From TWA4 sp045121095 (GTDB lineage: Bacteria; Bacillota; Clostridia; Lachnospirales; Lachnospiraceae): 32,571 bases of DNA. The position numbers and the translations under genes are program-made. Under the pieces are notes generated by a model. That model was not told where the DNA came from, made no database searches, and saw nothing but the letters and a program-made list of their open reading frames with translations. The stretch spans positions 1-32,571 of the forward strand of contig JBGVFN010000036.1 of the NCBI GenBank assembly GCA_045121095.1. Reading direction: 5' to 3'. The stretch's first letter is position 1, and each line of letters opens with the position of its first letter. This document shows, piece after piece, positions 8,145-15,673 of the stretch.

Positions 8145-8563
8145 GCATTTTTCAATTCTTCAATTCCTTTTTCAGTTATACTGCTTACGCAGAATATTTT
8201 ACTGGCTCCTGCCTGTTTCAAAATATTCTGTGAAAATTGTATTTGCTCTTCTGAGTCTGCCTGGTCAATCTTGGTTACAACTCCCCATACAGGAACAGAA
8301 AACATGGAACAGATTCCCGGTGGATAATGATTTCTCATATCTGTGCATGACTGCACCATTAATACCACATCTACATCCACTGCCATAACAGTCAGAGCAC
8401 TGTAATAATTTTTATATTCCAGATATTCCCCTGGTGTGTCCAGAGAATTTCCTACCACTTCTGCAGTCTGTGTTTTCTTATAATCCAATGGTTCCCCCGC
8501 AAGACGTCTGGAGAGAGTAGTTTTACCGGCACTGACCGGACCAATCGGCATAAATTTCTTCAT
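8120..8563 (-). CDS. eutP: EutP/PduV-family small GTPase-like protein
   Basis: This 147-residue protein is of the EutP/PduV family, associated with microcompartments in ethanolamine and propanediol loci; reported activities include GTP binding and, for some EutP, acetate kinase. It shows a P-loop GPVSAGKT (residues 8-15), a G3-like DTPGEYLEYKNYYSAL, and the specificity motif TKID. The C-terminus ends ALEFENDI inside a 19-nt DNA repeat. It is the last gene of the operon, 20 nt after eutS, with a weak ribosome binding site. Confidence 0.93.
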   Translation of the reverse strand: MKKFMPIGPVSAGKTTLSRRLAGEPLDYKKTQTAEVVGNSLDTPGEYLEYKNYYSALTVMAVDVDVVLMVQSCTDMRNHYPPGICSMFSVPVWGVVTKIDQADSEEQIQFSQNILKQAGASKIFCVSSITEKGIEELKNALEFENDI

Positions 8564-8583
8564 TTCTTATATTCCAGTCATAT

Positions 8584-8949
8584 TTAAGTACGTGTTACTT
8601 CTGTGGGGGTAAAATGCAGAATCTGTTCCAACGTATTCAAAACAGCCCGCAATGCTGCGTCTACACTTGACACATCGCCGGATATAACTACAGTCCCAGA
8701 AAACCGATCCACAAAAATTAAATCTACTTCAGCTGCTTTCGTAGACACATCTGCAGCAATAATGGCACCTTCGCTGGGAGTAATGGTCAAAATACCAAGC
8801 GCTCCCTTTCTCTCGCTGATTACTCCCAGTTTCTGATATAAGGATTCATCTGGGTGAGCAATCAGATGTGCCAGAGTAACCTGCTTACCAGGAACATATT
8901 CCTGAACAATTCTCTGTTTTTCATTCGAATCACCAAACATTCTAACCAT
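8584..8949 (-). CDS. eutS: Microcompartment shell protein EutS (permuted BMC-H)
   Basis: The product has 121 residues. It begins with the EutS/PduU-specific segment (VQEYVPGKQVTLAHLIAHP) that forms the N-terminal beta strand, followed by a circularly permuted BMC domain: GALGILTITPSEGAIIAADV, TKAAEVDLIFVDRFSGTVVI, SGDVSSVDAALRAVL. These proteins form hexameric tiles of the shell. The first ATG is used here; an ATG three codons later is an alternative because GAAGGG is close to the first. Confidence 0.93.
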   Translation of the reverse strand: MVRMFGDSNEKQRIVQEYVPGKQVTLAHLIAHPDESLYQKLGVISERKGALGILTITPSEGAIIAADVSTKAAEVDLIFVDRFSGTVVISGDVSSVDAALRAVLNTLEQILHFTPTEVTRT

Positions 8950-8980
8950 TTTCCCTTCCCATATCAGTTTTGCAATAAAT

Positions 8981-8996
8981 AGTTCTTATAAGAACT
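8981..8996. other. 16-bp perfect palindrome between pduT and eutS
   Basis: AGTTCTTATAAGAACT lies in the 59-nt gap before eutS. As RNA it forms a 6-bp stem with a TATA loop. It may modulate mRNA stability or bind a protein; no promoter accompanies it. Confidence 0.4.
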
Positions 8997-9008
8997 TATT
9001 CTTATACC

Positions 9009-9554
9009 TTATAACAAAGCAGAAAACAAATCCGGATGAGGATGAGGAATTACAACACTCGACACTAATAAACCTTTATCCTCTCCTGCTGCGATACCGC
9101 AGTTGATTGCTTCCTGAACTGCAGCCACTTCACCGGTAACAACTGCAAAAGATTTTCCTCCAATGCCGCTTCCCAATCTTAAATCAATCAGATCCACATC
9201 GGCTGCTTTTACAGCTGCATCGGCTGCATAAACTGCTGCTGTAATACTGAAGAACTCCATGACGCCTACTGCGTGAATTCCATCAGGTTCCGCCCCCAGT
9301 CCGATAGCCTGAATAACCTGAGGGTGGACTCTAGCAATTACAATGGAATCAACTACCTGATTTCCCCCAATTTCCATACCAGCTTCCAGCGATGCTTTTA
9401 CCGCTGACACTTCACCCGTAAACAAAATACTGTATTTTCCCGGGCAGACAGGCTTTGAAAAAACCAGCTCCACATCAGCTGCTTTTAAAAGGATATCCGC
9501 TGCCTGAATTCCTTTGGCAATGCTGGACAACTCCAGAAAACCAATTGTCTGCAT
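9009..9554 (-). CDS. pduT: Tandem-BMC shell protein PduT, probable Fe-S carrier
   Basis: The protein has 181 residues with two BMC domains, each starting with the IGFLELSSIAKGIQAADILL or AVGVMEFFSITAAVYAADAA pattern followed by KAADVEL/KAADVDL. Between the first helix and strand it has SKPVCPGKY; Cys37 corresponds to the Cys of PduT that, one from each subunit, holds a [4Fe-4S] cluster at the centre of the trimer pore. Its start overlaps the pduS stop as TAATG, fitting the known PduS-PduT electron-transfer partnership across the shell. Confidence 0.93.
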   Translation of the reverse strand: MQTIGFLELSSIAKGIQAADILLKAADVELVFSKPVCPGKYSILFTGEVSAVKASLEAGMEIGGNQVVDSIVIARVHPQVIQAIGLGAEPDGIHAVGVMEFFSITAAVYAADAAVKAADVDLIDLRLGSGIGGKSFAVVTGEVAAVQEAINCGIAAGEDKGLLVSSVVIPHPHPDLFSALL

Positions 9555-10960
9555 TATGCTTCCCTCCCATCATCTACTGAAATCACATTCGATCCATCGC
9601 TGCTGCCCTGTTTTGAATATTCTGTAATGAATATGGCTCCATCCACACAGGTCACAGTACCTCCGATACTTGCATGCAGATTTGCTCCCAATTTTCCTTC
9701 CGGACAGCGGGCAATCAACTGTCCCGCTTCAACAATGTCTCCAGTTTGTACCACCGGTATACAAGGTGCTCCAATTTGCATATTCAAAGCCAGTTTCACC
9801 TGTCCAGCCTGTAGTTCTACAAAATTTTCAATTCGATAATTTTGATATTTTTCCACTCCGGCCCTTGCTGCAACTCGTTTAGTAGAAGGCTGTCTCCAGG
9901 AACGGACTGGATGAACTTCTCTCTGACCTTCACCTTTTGTATAACGAATTCCTGCTGCTCCAGCTATTTTTTTCGCTTCCCTGAAAAGACTTCTGGGTTG
10001 TAGCTCCATGGGACACGCCACCAATTCACATACACCACATTGACAACATATCAAAGACATTTTTATAACCGGATCGTCCACTGACAGTTTTTCCAGAGAA
10101 CCGGTGAGAGCAAGACTTCTCATGATTTTATGGGGCTCAATAGGGTGTCCCAGTAAATGTCTTGGACAAAGCTCCGTACACTGACTGCACCGTATACATG
10201 ACATACGGGCTCGATTTGCCATCCGCTCCACTGCTGTTGTCTGCTTTCTCTCCAGCAGATGCTCTTTGGGAAGTAATACAATACCAGAGGTAGTTTTTGT
10301 CACAAAAAGAGTTTCCGCTTCCTTCGCCGATACGATTTTTCCCATCATGGGGCCGCCAAGAAGAACAGACCATTCCTTTATGAGAGCGCCGCCCGCCTGT
10401 TCAATGCATACTTTTAACGGAGTACCCACTGGAACGCATAAAACTGAAGGATTTGCCACTTCTCCCGTAACCGTAAGATACTTTCTGGTAAATGGAATCC
10501 CATGAGCCGCATCGCTTATTGCCAAAAGTGTAGCAACATTGGTAATGACGCATCCTACATCCATTGGTATTCCCGCCGGAGGTACCACTTTACCGGTTAC
10601 TTCGTATACCATGGTCTGTTCATCACCAGCCGGATAAAAACTTTTCATCAAATGCACATTAATAGAGGATCTGGAAGATTTGATTGCTGCATTTAATGCT
10701 GTAATCTCACGGGTATACCCTTCTTTTAATGCAAAAGTTACATGTTTAATCTTTAATTCTTTTTTAAGCAGAACTAATGTCTGAACCAGACGGTCTGCAA
10801 AAGTTCTCATAATATATCTGTCTGTACGCAGCAAAGGTTCGCACTCTGCTCCGTTAATAATCAAATGTTCAATTTTCCCACCATATTTTACATGGGTGGG
10901 GAAGCCAGCACCGCCACAGCCAATTACTCCGGCTTCAAAAATCTGATCCACTATACTCAT
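9554..10960 (-). CDS. pduS: Cobalamin reductase PduS (RnfC-like flavin/Fe-S protein)
   Basis: The protein has 468 residues. The N-terminal part has the Gly-rich nucleotide/FMN-binding region GVIGCGGAGFPTHVKY (11-26) and INGAECEPLL (35-44), as in RnfC/NuoF-type proteins. Two ferredoxin-like clusters follow: CIRCSQCTELCP (Cys255, 258, 261, 265) and CCQCGVCELVACP (Cys305-316). A C-terminal RnfC-type barrel region contains GDIVEAGQLIA and LHASIGGTV. PduS reduces cob(III)alamin so that the adenosyltransferase can regenerate AdoCbl, and may pass electrons to PduT. It overlaps eutN by ATGA. Having pduS/pduT in an ethanolamine locus is a mixed arrangement. Confidence 0.94.
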   Translation of the reverse strand: MSIVDQIFEAGVIGCGGAGFPTHVKYGGKIEHLIINGAECEPLLRTDRYIMRTFADRLVQTLVLLKKELKIKHVTFALKEGYTREITALNAAIKSSRSSINVHLMKSFYPAGDEQTMVYEVTGKVVPPAGIPMDVGCVITNVATLLAISDAAHGIPFTRKYLTVTGEVANPSVLCVPVGTPLKVCIEQAGGALIKEWSVLLGGPMMGKIVSAKEAETLFVTKTTSGIVLLPKEHLLERKQTTAVERMANRARMSCIRCSQCTELCPRHLLGHPIEPHKIMRSLALTGSLEKLSVDDPVIKMSLICCQCGVCELVACPMELQPRSLFREAKKIAGAAGIRYTKGEGQREVHPVRSWRQPSTKRVAARAGVEKYQNYRIENFVELQAGQVKLALNMQIGAPCIPVVQTGDIVEAGQLIARCPEGKLGANLHASIGGTVTCVDGAIFITEYSKQGSSDGSNVISVDDGREA

Positions 10961-11244
10961 AATCTGCCACCTTTCTGATTGCGTTTGATATCCAGTGCAT
11001 CAATAATCCCTACAATCGTACAGTCTACGGCCCGGGGCTGGGAACCGGCAGCCAGTCTGGCAGTACTTCCTGTAACTACCAGTACCATTTCACCGATTCC
11101 TGCGCCAACCATATCTGCCGCAACAAAAAGGTTTCCTTCCATCATGGTCGTTTCTGTTTCCTGCACAACCATGAGCTTCATGCCAGTAAGGGATTCTTCT
11201 TTCTTCGTAGCCCAAACATGGCCTACAACCTTACCAATCAGCAT
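10957..11244 (-). CDS. eutN: Microcompartment vertex protein EutN/CcmL family
   Basis: The product has 95 residues and is a BMC-P pentamer protein that caps shell vertices. It begins MLIGKVVGHVWATKKEESL and contains KLMVVQE, then FVAADMVGAGIGEMVLVVTG (the AGxGExVLV motif typical of the family) and ends with VDCTIVGIIDALDI. It overlaps pduS by 4 nt (ATGA) and starts 9 nt after the pduL-type gene, as expected in a tightly packed operon. Confidence 0.95.
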   Translation of the reverse strand: MLIGKVVGHVWATKKEESLTGMKLMVVQETETTMMEGNLFVAADMVGAGIGEMVLVVTGSTARLAAGSQPRAVDCTIVGIIDALDIKRNQKGGRL

Positions 11245-11253
11245 AAAATTCTC

Positions 11254-12306
11254 CTAACCGATCAGAATAACTTCCTTTCTGGCTCTTGCAAAAATGTCTT
11301 TTGCAGAAGGCGTCAGTAAAGTTCCTTTTTTAAATCTGATCCTATCTCCATTCATATTGTTTAAAAGACGAATTGCTTTTTCTTCTGTCACCAGTTTTTC
11401 TGTATAAATCTGGTCTTCTTCCACTGTTTTGCGCGTAATTCCGATATTACATTCTACAGGTTGTCCTATTGTATTTTTTTCTATTGTATTAATGTTTGTT
11501 GTGCTAATTTCTGCCGTGTTAACTTCTGTGGCATAAATTCTTGCTGTATTGATTCCTGTCAACTGCTCTTTGGCACCCTCTTTTTCGGCAATATTAACGG
11601 GATCAAAAACCGGTTTGGTCAAGGATGCCGCTGCCGAAACCACAGTATCAGCAGAACCAGCTTCTTTTATAATAAAAGCTTTGGAATTTTTATCCAGCTG
11701 ACAGGCATTTGCTTCATCAAAATCCACGTGAAAAGCGGGCATAAAACTATCTTTCACACGTATTACCACATCATCAAAGGTAAGACTTCGTCCACTTTGA
11801 ATCTTTACGCTAACCCGCTGTCCATCTGTGACACCATATCGAACCGCGTCCTGAGGCCGCAGATGAACATGCGCTTTCGCAACAATTACACTGCCCGGTG
11901 CACTGTAAATGCCATTATCTCCAATGATATAAACATCTGCTGCTCCTTCCAGATTACCTGATAAACGGATAGGCGCGGTAACCCCCAAAGTTCGGCAGTC
12001 CGTTTTAGACAATTCTACCTGAACACTGGGGCGAAGCGGTCCCAAAACCGCAACGTTGGAAATTTCTCCGGAAGAAGTAACAATTCTAACCCTGCGGTCA
12101 CTGAGAAATTCGCCTGTCTGTGACAAAGCTCTTTTGCACTGTAGCTCTGAGCCCTTACCAAAAAGCGCATCCATAGCTTCTCTGGTAAGATGAACATGAC
12201 GTGCTGATGCTTCTATCGGAATTTCAAGATATTCCCTGCGGGGACTTGCGCATTTTTCCAACAGCCGTGCCAGAATCGCATCCAGTGCTTCATTCGAAAG
12301 ATTCAC
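11254..12306 (-). CDS. pduL: PduL-type phosphate acyltransferase (EutD role) with repeat linker and C-terminal extension
   Basis: The protein has 350 residues against about 210 for a plain PduL. Residues ~25-225 are the PduL fold, with the zinc-binding histidines in EASARHVHLT (first repeat) and VAKAHVHLRPQDA (second repeat). In an ethanolamine locus it converts acetyl-CoA plus phosphate to acetyl phosphate and recycles CoA. Residues ~1-20 form an amphipathic helix that may target it to the lumen. Residues ~251-280 are six five-residue repeats (INTAR, IYATE, VNTAE, ISTTN, INTIE, KNTIG). The last ~35 residues (RIRFKKGTLLTPSAKDIFAR) resemble the start of EutT. The start is GTG, with GGAGGGG 7 nt upstream; it abuts the eutT stop. 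Confidence 0.9.
   Translation of the reverse strand: MNLSNEALDAILARLLEKCASPRREYLEIPIEASARHVHLTREAMDALFGKGSELQCKRALSQTGEFLSDRRVRIVTSSGEISNVAVLGPLRPSVQVELSKTDCRTLGVTAPIRLSGNLEGAADVYIIGDNGIYSAPGSVIVAKAHVHLRPQDAVRYGVTDGQRVSVKIQSGRSLTFDDVVIRVKDSFMPAFHVDFDEANACQLDKNSKAFIIKEAGSADTVVSAAASLTKPVFDPVNIAEKEGAKEQLTGINTARIYATEVNTAEISTTNINTIEKNTIGQPVECNIGITRKTVEEDQIYTEKLVTEEKAIRLLNNMNGDRIRFKKGTLLTPSAKDIFARARKEVILIG
11464..11553 (-). repeat. Six 15-nt in-frame repeats inside the pduL gene
   Basis: Ninety nucleotides divide exactly into six 15-nt units on the minus strand, approximating ATTAAYACARYAGAA, and encode pentapeptides of the type [IV]NTAE. The block separates the PduL catalytic fold from the C-terminal extension. 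Confidence 0.85.
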
Positions 12307-13089
12307 TTACTTTCCCCTCCAATAATAACCGGATAACATCCGGCATTCTAAAATATAAACCGCGCTGCTGAGTCTGTTCAAAGCCATCAGCAGGTCATCT
12401 CTTCCTGCTTCCGGTGGAAATGCAAATTCCCCCGCCAGCTCTGTTTCCCGGCATTTTGCGCGAAGCAGATTCAGCTGGGCAACCAGCTTCCCCTGCCTAT
12501 AATCCGGTATTGGATGTTCCATTCCAAATGTTTCTTTTACATGATGAGACATCTGGTGAATTTCCTGTTCATTCAATCCGAATAATTCAATTGGTGCAAT
12601 CAGCTTACCTGTTACTTCTGCGCCCAGCAGCTGTCTTACAAATTGCAAAAGTTCCTCCAGATCTGCAAGCAGAACCGGATTTTCTACTTCCGTCTGCAGC
12701 AAAACAATCTCTGAACCAAGTCGATCCAGCTTGCCTCTGAAAGTAATGCGCGGGTGGGTCTTTGGAACCAGGTGATTTCCATACAAATGAGTCATTCGCT
12801 CCGGTTTTTCAGAATAATATTCCCCGGTTTCCTCATTGATAAAGGTCTTTTTTCCCTGATTTTTAATAACCACCTGCGGCATTACTTTATCCGATGCTGT
12901 ATGAACTGTTTTTGTTGTATGAACTATCTTATCAGTAATTGTATCATCCCTGAAAACCAGTTCAATTTTCCGGTCTCTCATAAATTCCCTGGCCAACGGT
13001 GTGACAAAGGTTCCCGGTTTTACGACATACTGACGGACGCTTTCATCAAGGCGGGCCGAACGCAGATCTGCTTCTGTCAGAACTTCCAC
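12307..13089 (-). CDS. eutT: Ethanolamine-type cob(I)alamin adenosyltransferase EutT
   Basis: The enzyme has 260 residues and makes adenosylcobalamin, the cofactor of EutBC. The N-terminal segment has the EutT-specific VKPGTFVTPLAREFMRDRKI (about 23-42). After a linker, HLYGNHLVPKTHPRITFRGK and the helical cobalamin adenosyltransferase fold follow, ending with NRLSSAVYILECRMLSGYYW. The enteric EutT metal motif (His followed 11 residues later by CCxxC) is absent: after the His-rich segment there are only isolated cysteines. This therefore appears to be the metal-independent type, as reported for some Firmicutes. The start is GTG with AGGAGGG upstream. Confidence 0.93.
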   Translation of the reverse strand: MEVLTEADLRSARLDESVRQYVVKPGTFVTPLAREFMRDRKIELVFRDDTITDKIVHTTKTVHTASDKVMPQVVIKNQGKKTFINEETGEYYSEKPERMTHLYGNHLVPKTHPRITFRGKLDRLGSEIVLLQTEVENPVLLADLEELLQFVRQLLGAEVTGKLIAPIELFGLNEQEIHQMSHHVKETFGMEHPIPDYRQGKLVAQLNLLRAKCRETELAGEFAFPPEAGRDDLLMALNRLSSAVYILECRMLSGYYWRGK

Positions 13090-13120
13090 GGGCTCACCCT
13101 CCTGTCTTTATTACTCAGAA

Positions 13121-13417
13121 TTATCTATCAGAAGTATTCAGTGTAGGCAGAATAGATTCTACTTCACTATGGGGGCGGGGAATTACATGTACAGACATGA
13201 GTTCTCCAACTTTGGAAGCTGCTGCTGCACCTGCATCAGTAGCTGCTTTCACTGCACCTACATCACCACGAACCATAACGGTTACAAGACCGCCGCCTAC
13301 ATGTACTTTACCGATTAATTCCACATCTGCTGCCTTAACCATTGCATCTGCTGCTTCTACAGATCCAATCAGCCCCTTTGTTTCAATCATTCCTAATGCC
13401 TGTAATGTTGTTGCCAT
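13121..13417 (-). CDS. eutM: Major hexameric shell protein EutM (BMC-H)
   Basis: The product has 98 residues in a single canonical BMC domain: ALGMIETKGLIGSVEAADAM, VKAADVELIGKVHVGGG, VTVMVRGDVGAVKAATDAGA, ending VHVIPRPHSEVESILP. It is the abundant flat tile of the compartment; the pore loop region is HVGGG. AGGAGG lies 6 nt before the ATG. A 31-nt gap precedes eutT and a 70-nt gap follows eutE, with no obvious terminator in either. Confidence 0.95.
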   Translation of the reverse strand: MATTLQALGMIETKGLIGSVEAADAMVKAADVELIGKVHVGGGLVTVMVRGDVGAVKAATDAGAAAASKVGELMSVHVIPRPHSEVESILPTLNTSDR

Positions 13418-13487
13418 ATTCTTTTCCTCCTGAATATAAATATATTTACATTTTTATTAATTTGCTTAACTGTTTTTTAGTTTTATT

Positions 13488-14999
13488 TTACAGTCCCTGT
13501 TTTGCAATTCTTGCCAGAAGAGCCTGGGTAATTGCTTCCAGATCTTCTCTGGAAAGCTGCGCTGCTTCTTCCCTTACCGATACTGTACTTTCACAGGAAC
13601 AATGACTGCTGCTGCAAGCCTGACCTGCCATTTTTCTTAAATCTTCCAGTTCCCTAATACCATACGCCACACGACGGATATTGATCAAATTTAAGGGAGA
13701 TACATTATCCGATGTGGCACTGCCGCCTATTGCACCGCATCCCAGTGTCAATGCAGGTGGAAGCCCGGTCACTGCACCTACACCGCCAATAGAAGGTGCT
13801 ACATTTACCATGAGTCTGGATACGGGCTTTTTCAGAGCAAATGCACGAATTACGGATTTATCCTCTGAATGAATGCTCATCGTATGTCCTACACCCTCAT
13901 TTTCCAGAATTTCAATGCATCGTTCACATGCTTTTTCCCAGAAATCTTCCACATAAAAGCCCATAACCGGACACAATTTTTCCCGGGAATACGGGTTATC
14001 TTTTGAAACGGTTGTCTGTCTTGCTGCCAGCACCTTCGTTCCTTCTGGAATCTGAATTCCTGCCATTTTTGCAATGTCCTGAGCAGTTCTTCCTACGATT
14101 TTCGGATTCATGGTGCCATTTGCACGCATAAGGAATTTACCAACTTTATCTGCTTCTTCTGGCGTCATCATATATCCGCCCTGTCTCTTGAATTCTTGAA
14201 TGACTCGCTCCTCAATACATCGCTCTGTGACAATGGACTGTTCACTGGCACAAATGGTACCGTTGTCAAATGTTTTGCTTTCGATAATGTGCCGTATAGC
14301 ATTGGGAATATCTGCACTTTTTTCAATATAGGCAGGGCCATTTCCCGGACCAACACCAAGTGCTGGATTTCCAGATGAATAGGCAGCGCGCACCATTGCT
14401 TCGCCACCGGTTGCCAGTATAAGTCCAATATCACGATGTTTCAGTAAAGCATCCGTAGCCGCCATAGTAGGTGTTGAAATACACTGAATCAGCCCTTCCG
14501 GAGCTCCTGCACTTTCTGCCGCTTCCTTGATGATCTGTGCTGTTCTGAGAACAGATCTTTTTGCATTGGGATGCGGACTGATTACGATGGAATTACCTGC
14601 TTTGACGGAAATGATGGATTTATAAAGCGTGGTGGATGTGGGATTGGTAGATGGAATCAATGCTGCAATCACACCAACTCCTACACCAACTTCCATAATT
14701 CCTTTTTTCGAATCTTCTTTTATAATTCCCACTGTTTTCATGTCTTTACAATAGTCCCATGTCATGGTACTTCCCAGCAGATTCTTCAGCACCTTATCTC
14801 TGGCATTACCAAATCCGGTCTCTTCTACTGCCATCCCAGCCAGTTCTTCCGCATGAGCTGCTCCGGCTACCGCAATCGCTTCTGCAATTGTATCTACCTG
14901 TTTCTGGTCAAATTCAGCAAAAGCTTTCTGTGCTTCCTTTGCTTTTGCCACCAGATTTCTCACTTCCTGTATGGAAGTCAGATCACGATCAAAAATCAC
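13488..14999 (-). CDS. eutE: CoA-acylating acetaldehyde dehydrogenase EutE
   Basis: The enzyme has 503 residues and oxidises acetaldehyde with NAD+ and CoA to acetyl-CoA in the lumen. The catalytic Cys250 is in FDNGTICASEQSIV. IPSTNPTSTTLYKSI (115-129) and GVGPGNGPAYIEKSA (215-229) are family signatures. The C-terminus has a Cys/Ser linker (ACSSSHCSCEST) and then an amphipathic helix (LSREDLEAITQALLARIAKQ) that looks like an encapsulation peptide; in enterics the peptide is at the N-terminus. Translation starts at GTG with AGGAGGGG 6 nt upstream. No EutG alcohol dehydrogenase is present in this locus to recycle NADH. Confidence 0.95.
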   Translation of the reverse strand: MIFDRDLTSIQEVRNLVAKAKEAQKAFAEFDQKQVDTIAEAIAVAGAAHAEELAGMAVEETGFGNARDKVLKNLLGSTMTWDYCKDMKTVGIIKEDSKKGIMEVGVGVGVIAALIPSTNPTSTTLYKSIISVKAGNSIVISPHPNAKRSVLRTAQIIKEAAESAGAPEGLIQCISTPTMAATDALLKHRDIGLILATGGEAMVRAAYSSGNPALGVGPGNGPAYIEKSADIPNAIRHIIESKTFDNGTICASEQSIVTERCIEERVIQEFKRQGGYMMTPEEADKVGKFLMRANGTMNPKIVGRTAQDIAKMAGIQIPEGTKVLAARQTTVSKDNPYSREKLCPVMGFYVEDFWEKACERCIEILENEGVGHTMSIHSEDKSVIRAFALKKPVSRLMVNVAPSIGGVGAVTGLPPALTLGCGAIGGSATSDNVSPLNLINIRRVAYGIRELEDLRKMAGQACSSSHCSCESTVSVREEAAQLSREDLEAITQALLARIAKQGL

Positions 15000-15017
15000 G
15001 TTTTTCCCCTCCTGTTT

Positions 15018-15656
15018 CTAAAATTGAATCGGACTCTCCGCCACCGCACAAACTGTCTGAGCAAATGCCTGACAGGCTGCTGCACAGGCCGATTGATCTC
15101 CTGTTAAAAGTCCACCTGCAAAGTTGGTCTCGCTGGGTGGATTGTAAAAAACCTGCAATGTCACATCTGCCGCTTTTAAAGCTGCATCCAACCCAAGTAT
15201 TGCTTCCAGCGGCGGAGCAATCAGATACGCCATGGCAGTTCCTTCCGGTACATTCGCTTGTGCAGATAAATAACTTCCCGTACGTGAAATACAATGTGCA
15301 AAATAAACAACGCTGTCATCTTCATTTGCACTGTAAAAACATGCCTGTTCTTCTGCATACTGTACTGCTGCTGCCAGACCACTGGAAACATCCGATGGAG
15401 TACCGCCAGCCAGAATCCCGATAAATTCTCCTGCCAGCGCAGTAGAAGCGTTTCCTGCTCCTGCATACATACTGCGGGCATATACTACCGTTACCGGTGC
15501 TTTCTTAGTTGCCTCATCCAGTGCCGTATAAGAAACATCGTCACAGTCACTGGTGAAAATTCCAAGGCTTCTGCATCCATCCGGAGCATTAAGAGCTTTT
15601 AGAAGTGCCGGATCTGCATTGGGAATCATTTTTACACTGAGAATCCGGGTTTTCAT
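15018..15656 (-). CDS. eutL: Trimeric shell protein EutL (tandem BMC)
   Basis: The protein has 212 residues and two permuted BMC domains, as in EutL, whose trimer has a gated pore. Signatures include SLGIFTSDCDDVSYTALDEA, KKAPVTVVYARSMYAGAG and AGEFIGILAGGTPSDV in the first half, and GTAMAYLIAPPLEAILGLDA with KAADVTLQVFYNPPSETNFA in the second. The start was set at ATG 15654-15656, with AAAGGAAG upstream; a frame extending to 15677 would need TTG. It lies 17 nt from the eutC stop. Confidence 0.95.
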   Translation of the reverse strand: MKTRILSVKMIPNADPALLKALNAPDGCRSLGIFTSDCDDVSYTALDEATKKAPVTVVYARSMYAGAGNASTALAGEFIGILAGGTPSDVSSGLAAAVQYAEEQACFYSANEDDSVVYFAHCISRTGSYLSAQANVPEGTAMAYLIAPPLEAILGLDAALKAADVTLQVFYNPPSETNFAGGLLTGDQSACAAACQAFAQTVCAVAESPIQF

Positions 15657-15673
15657 TGGACTTCCTTTAATAA

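Noticed and set aside
11464..11553. Extra EutV loop motifs (ACAATAG) inside pduL
   Set aside because: They belong to the coding 15-nt repeats; no paired arms or terminator are nearby.
14989..15424. Long frames opposite or overlapping eutE and eutL
   Set aside because: They are shadows of well-identified eut genes, lack ribosome binding sites and show no family features.
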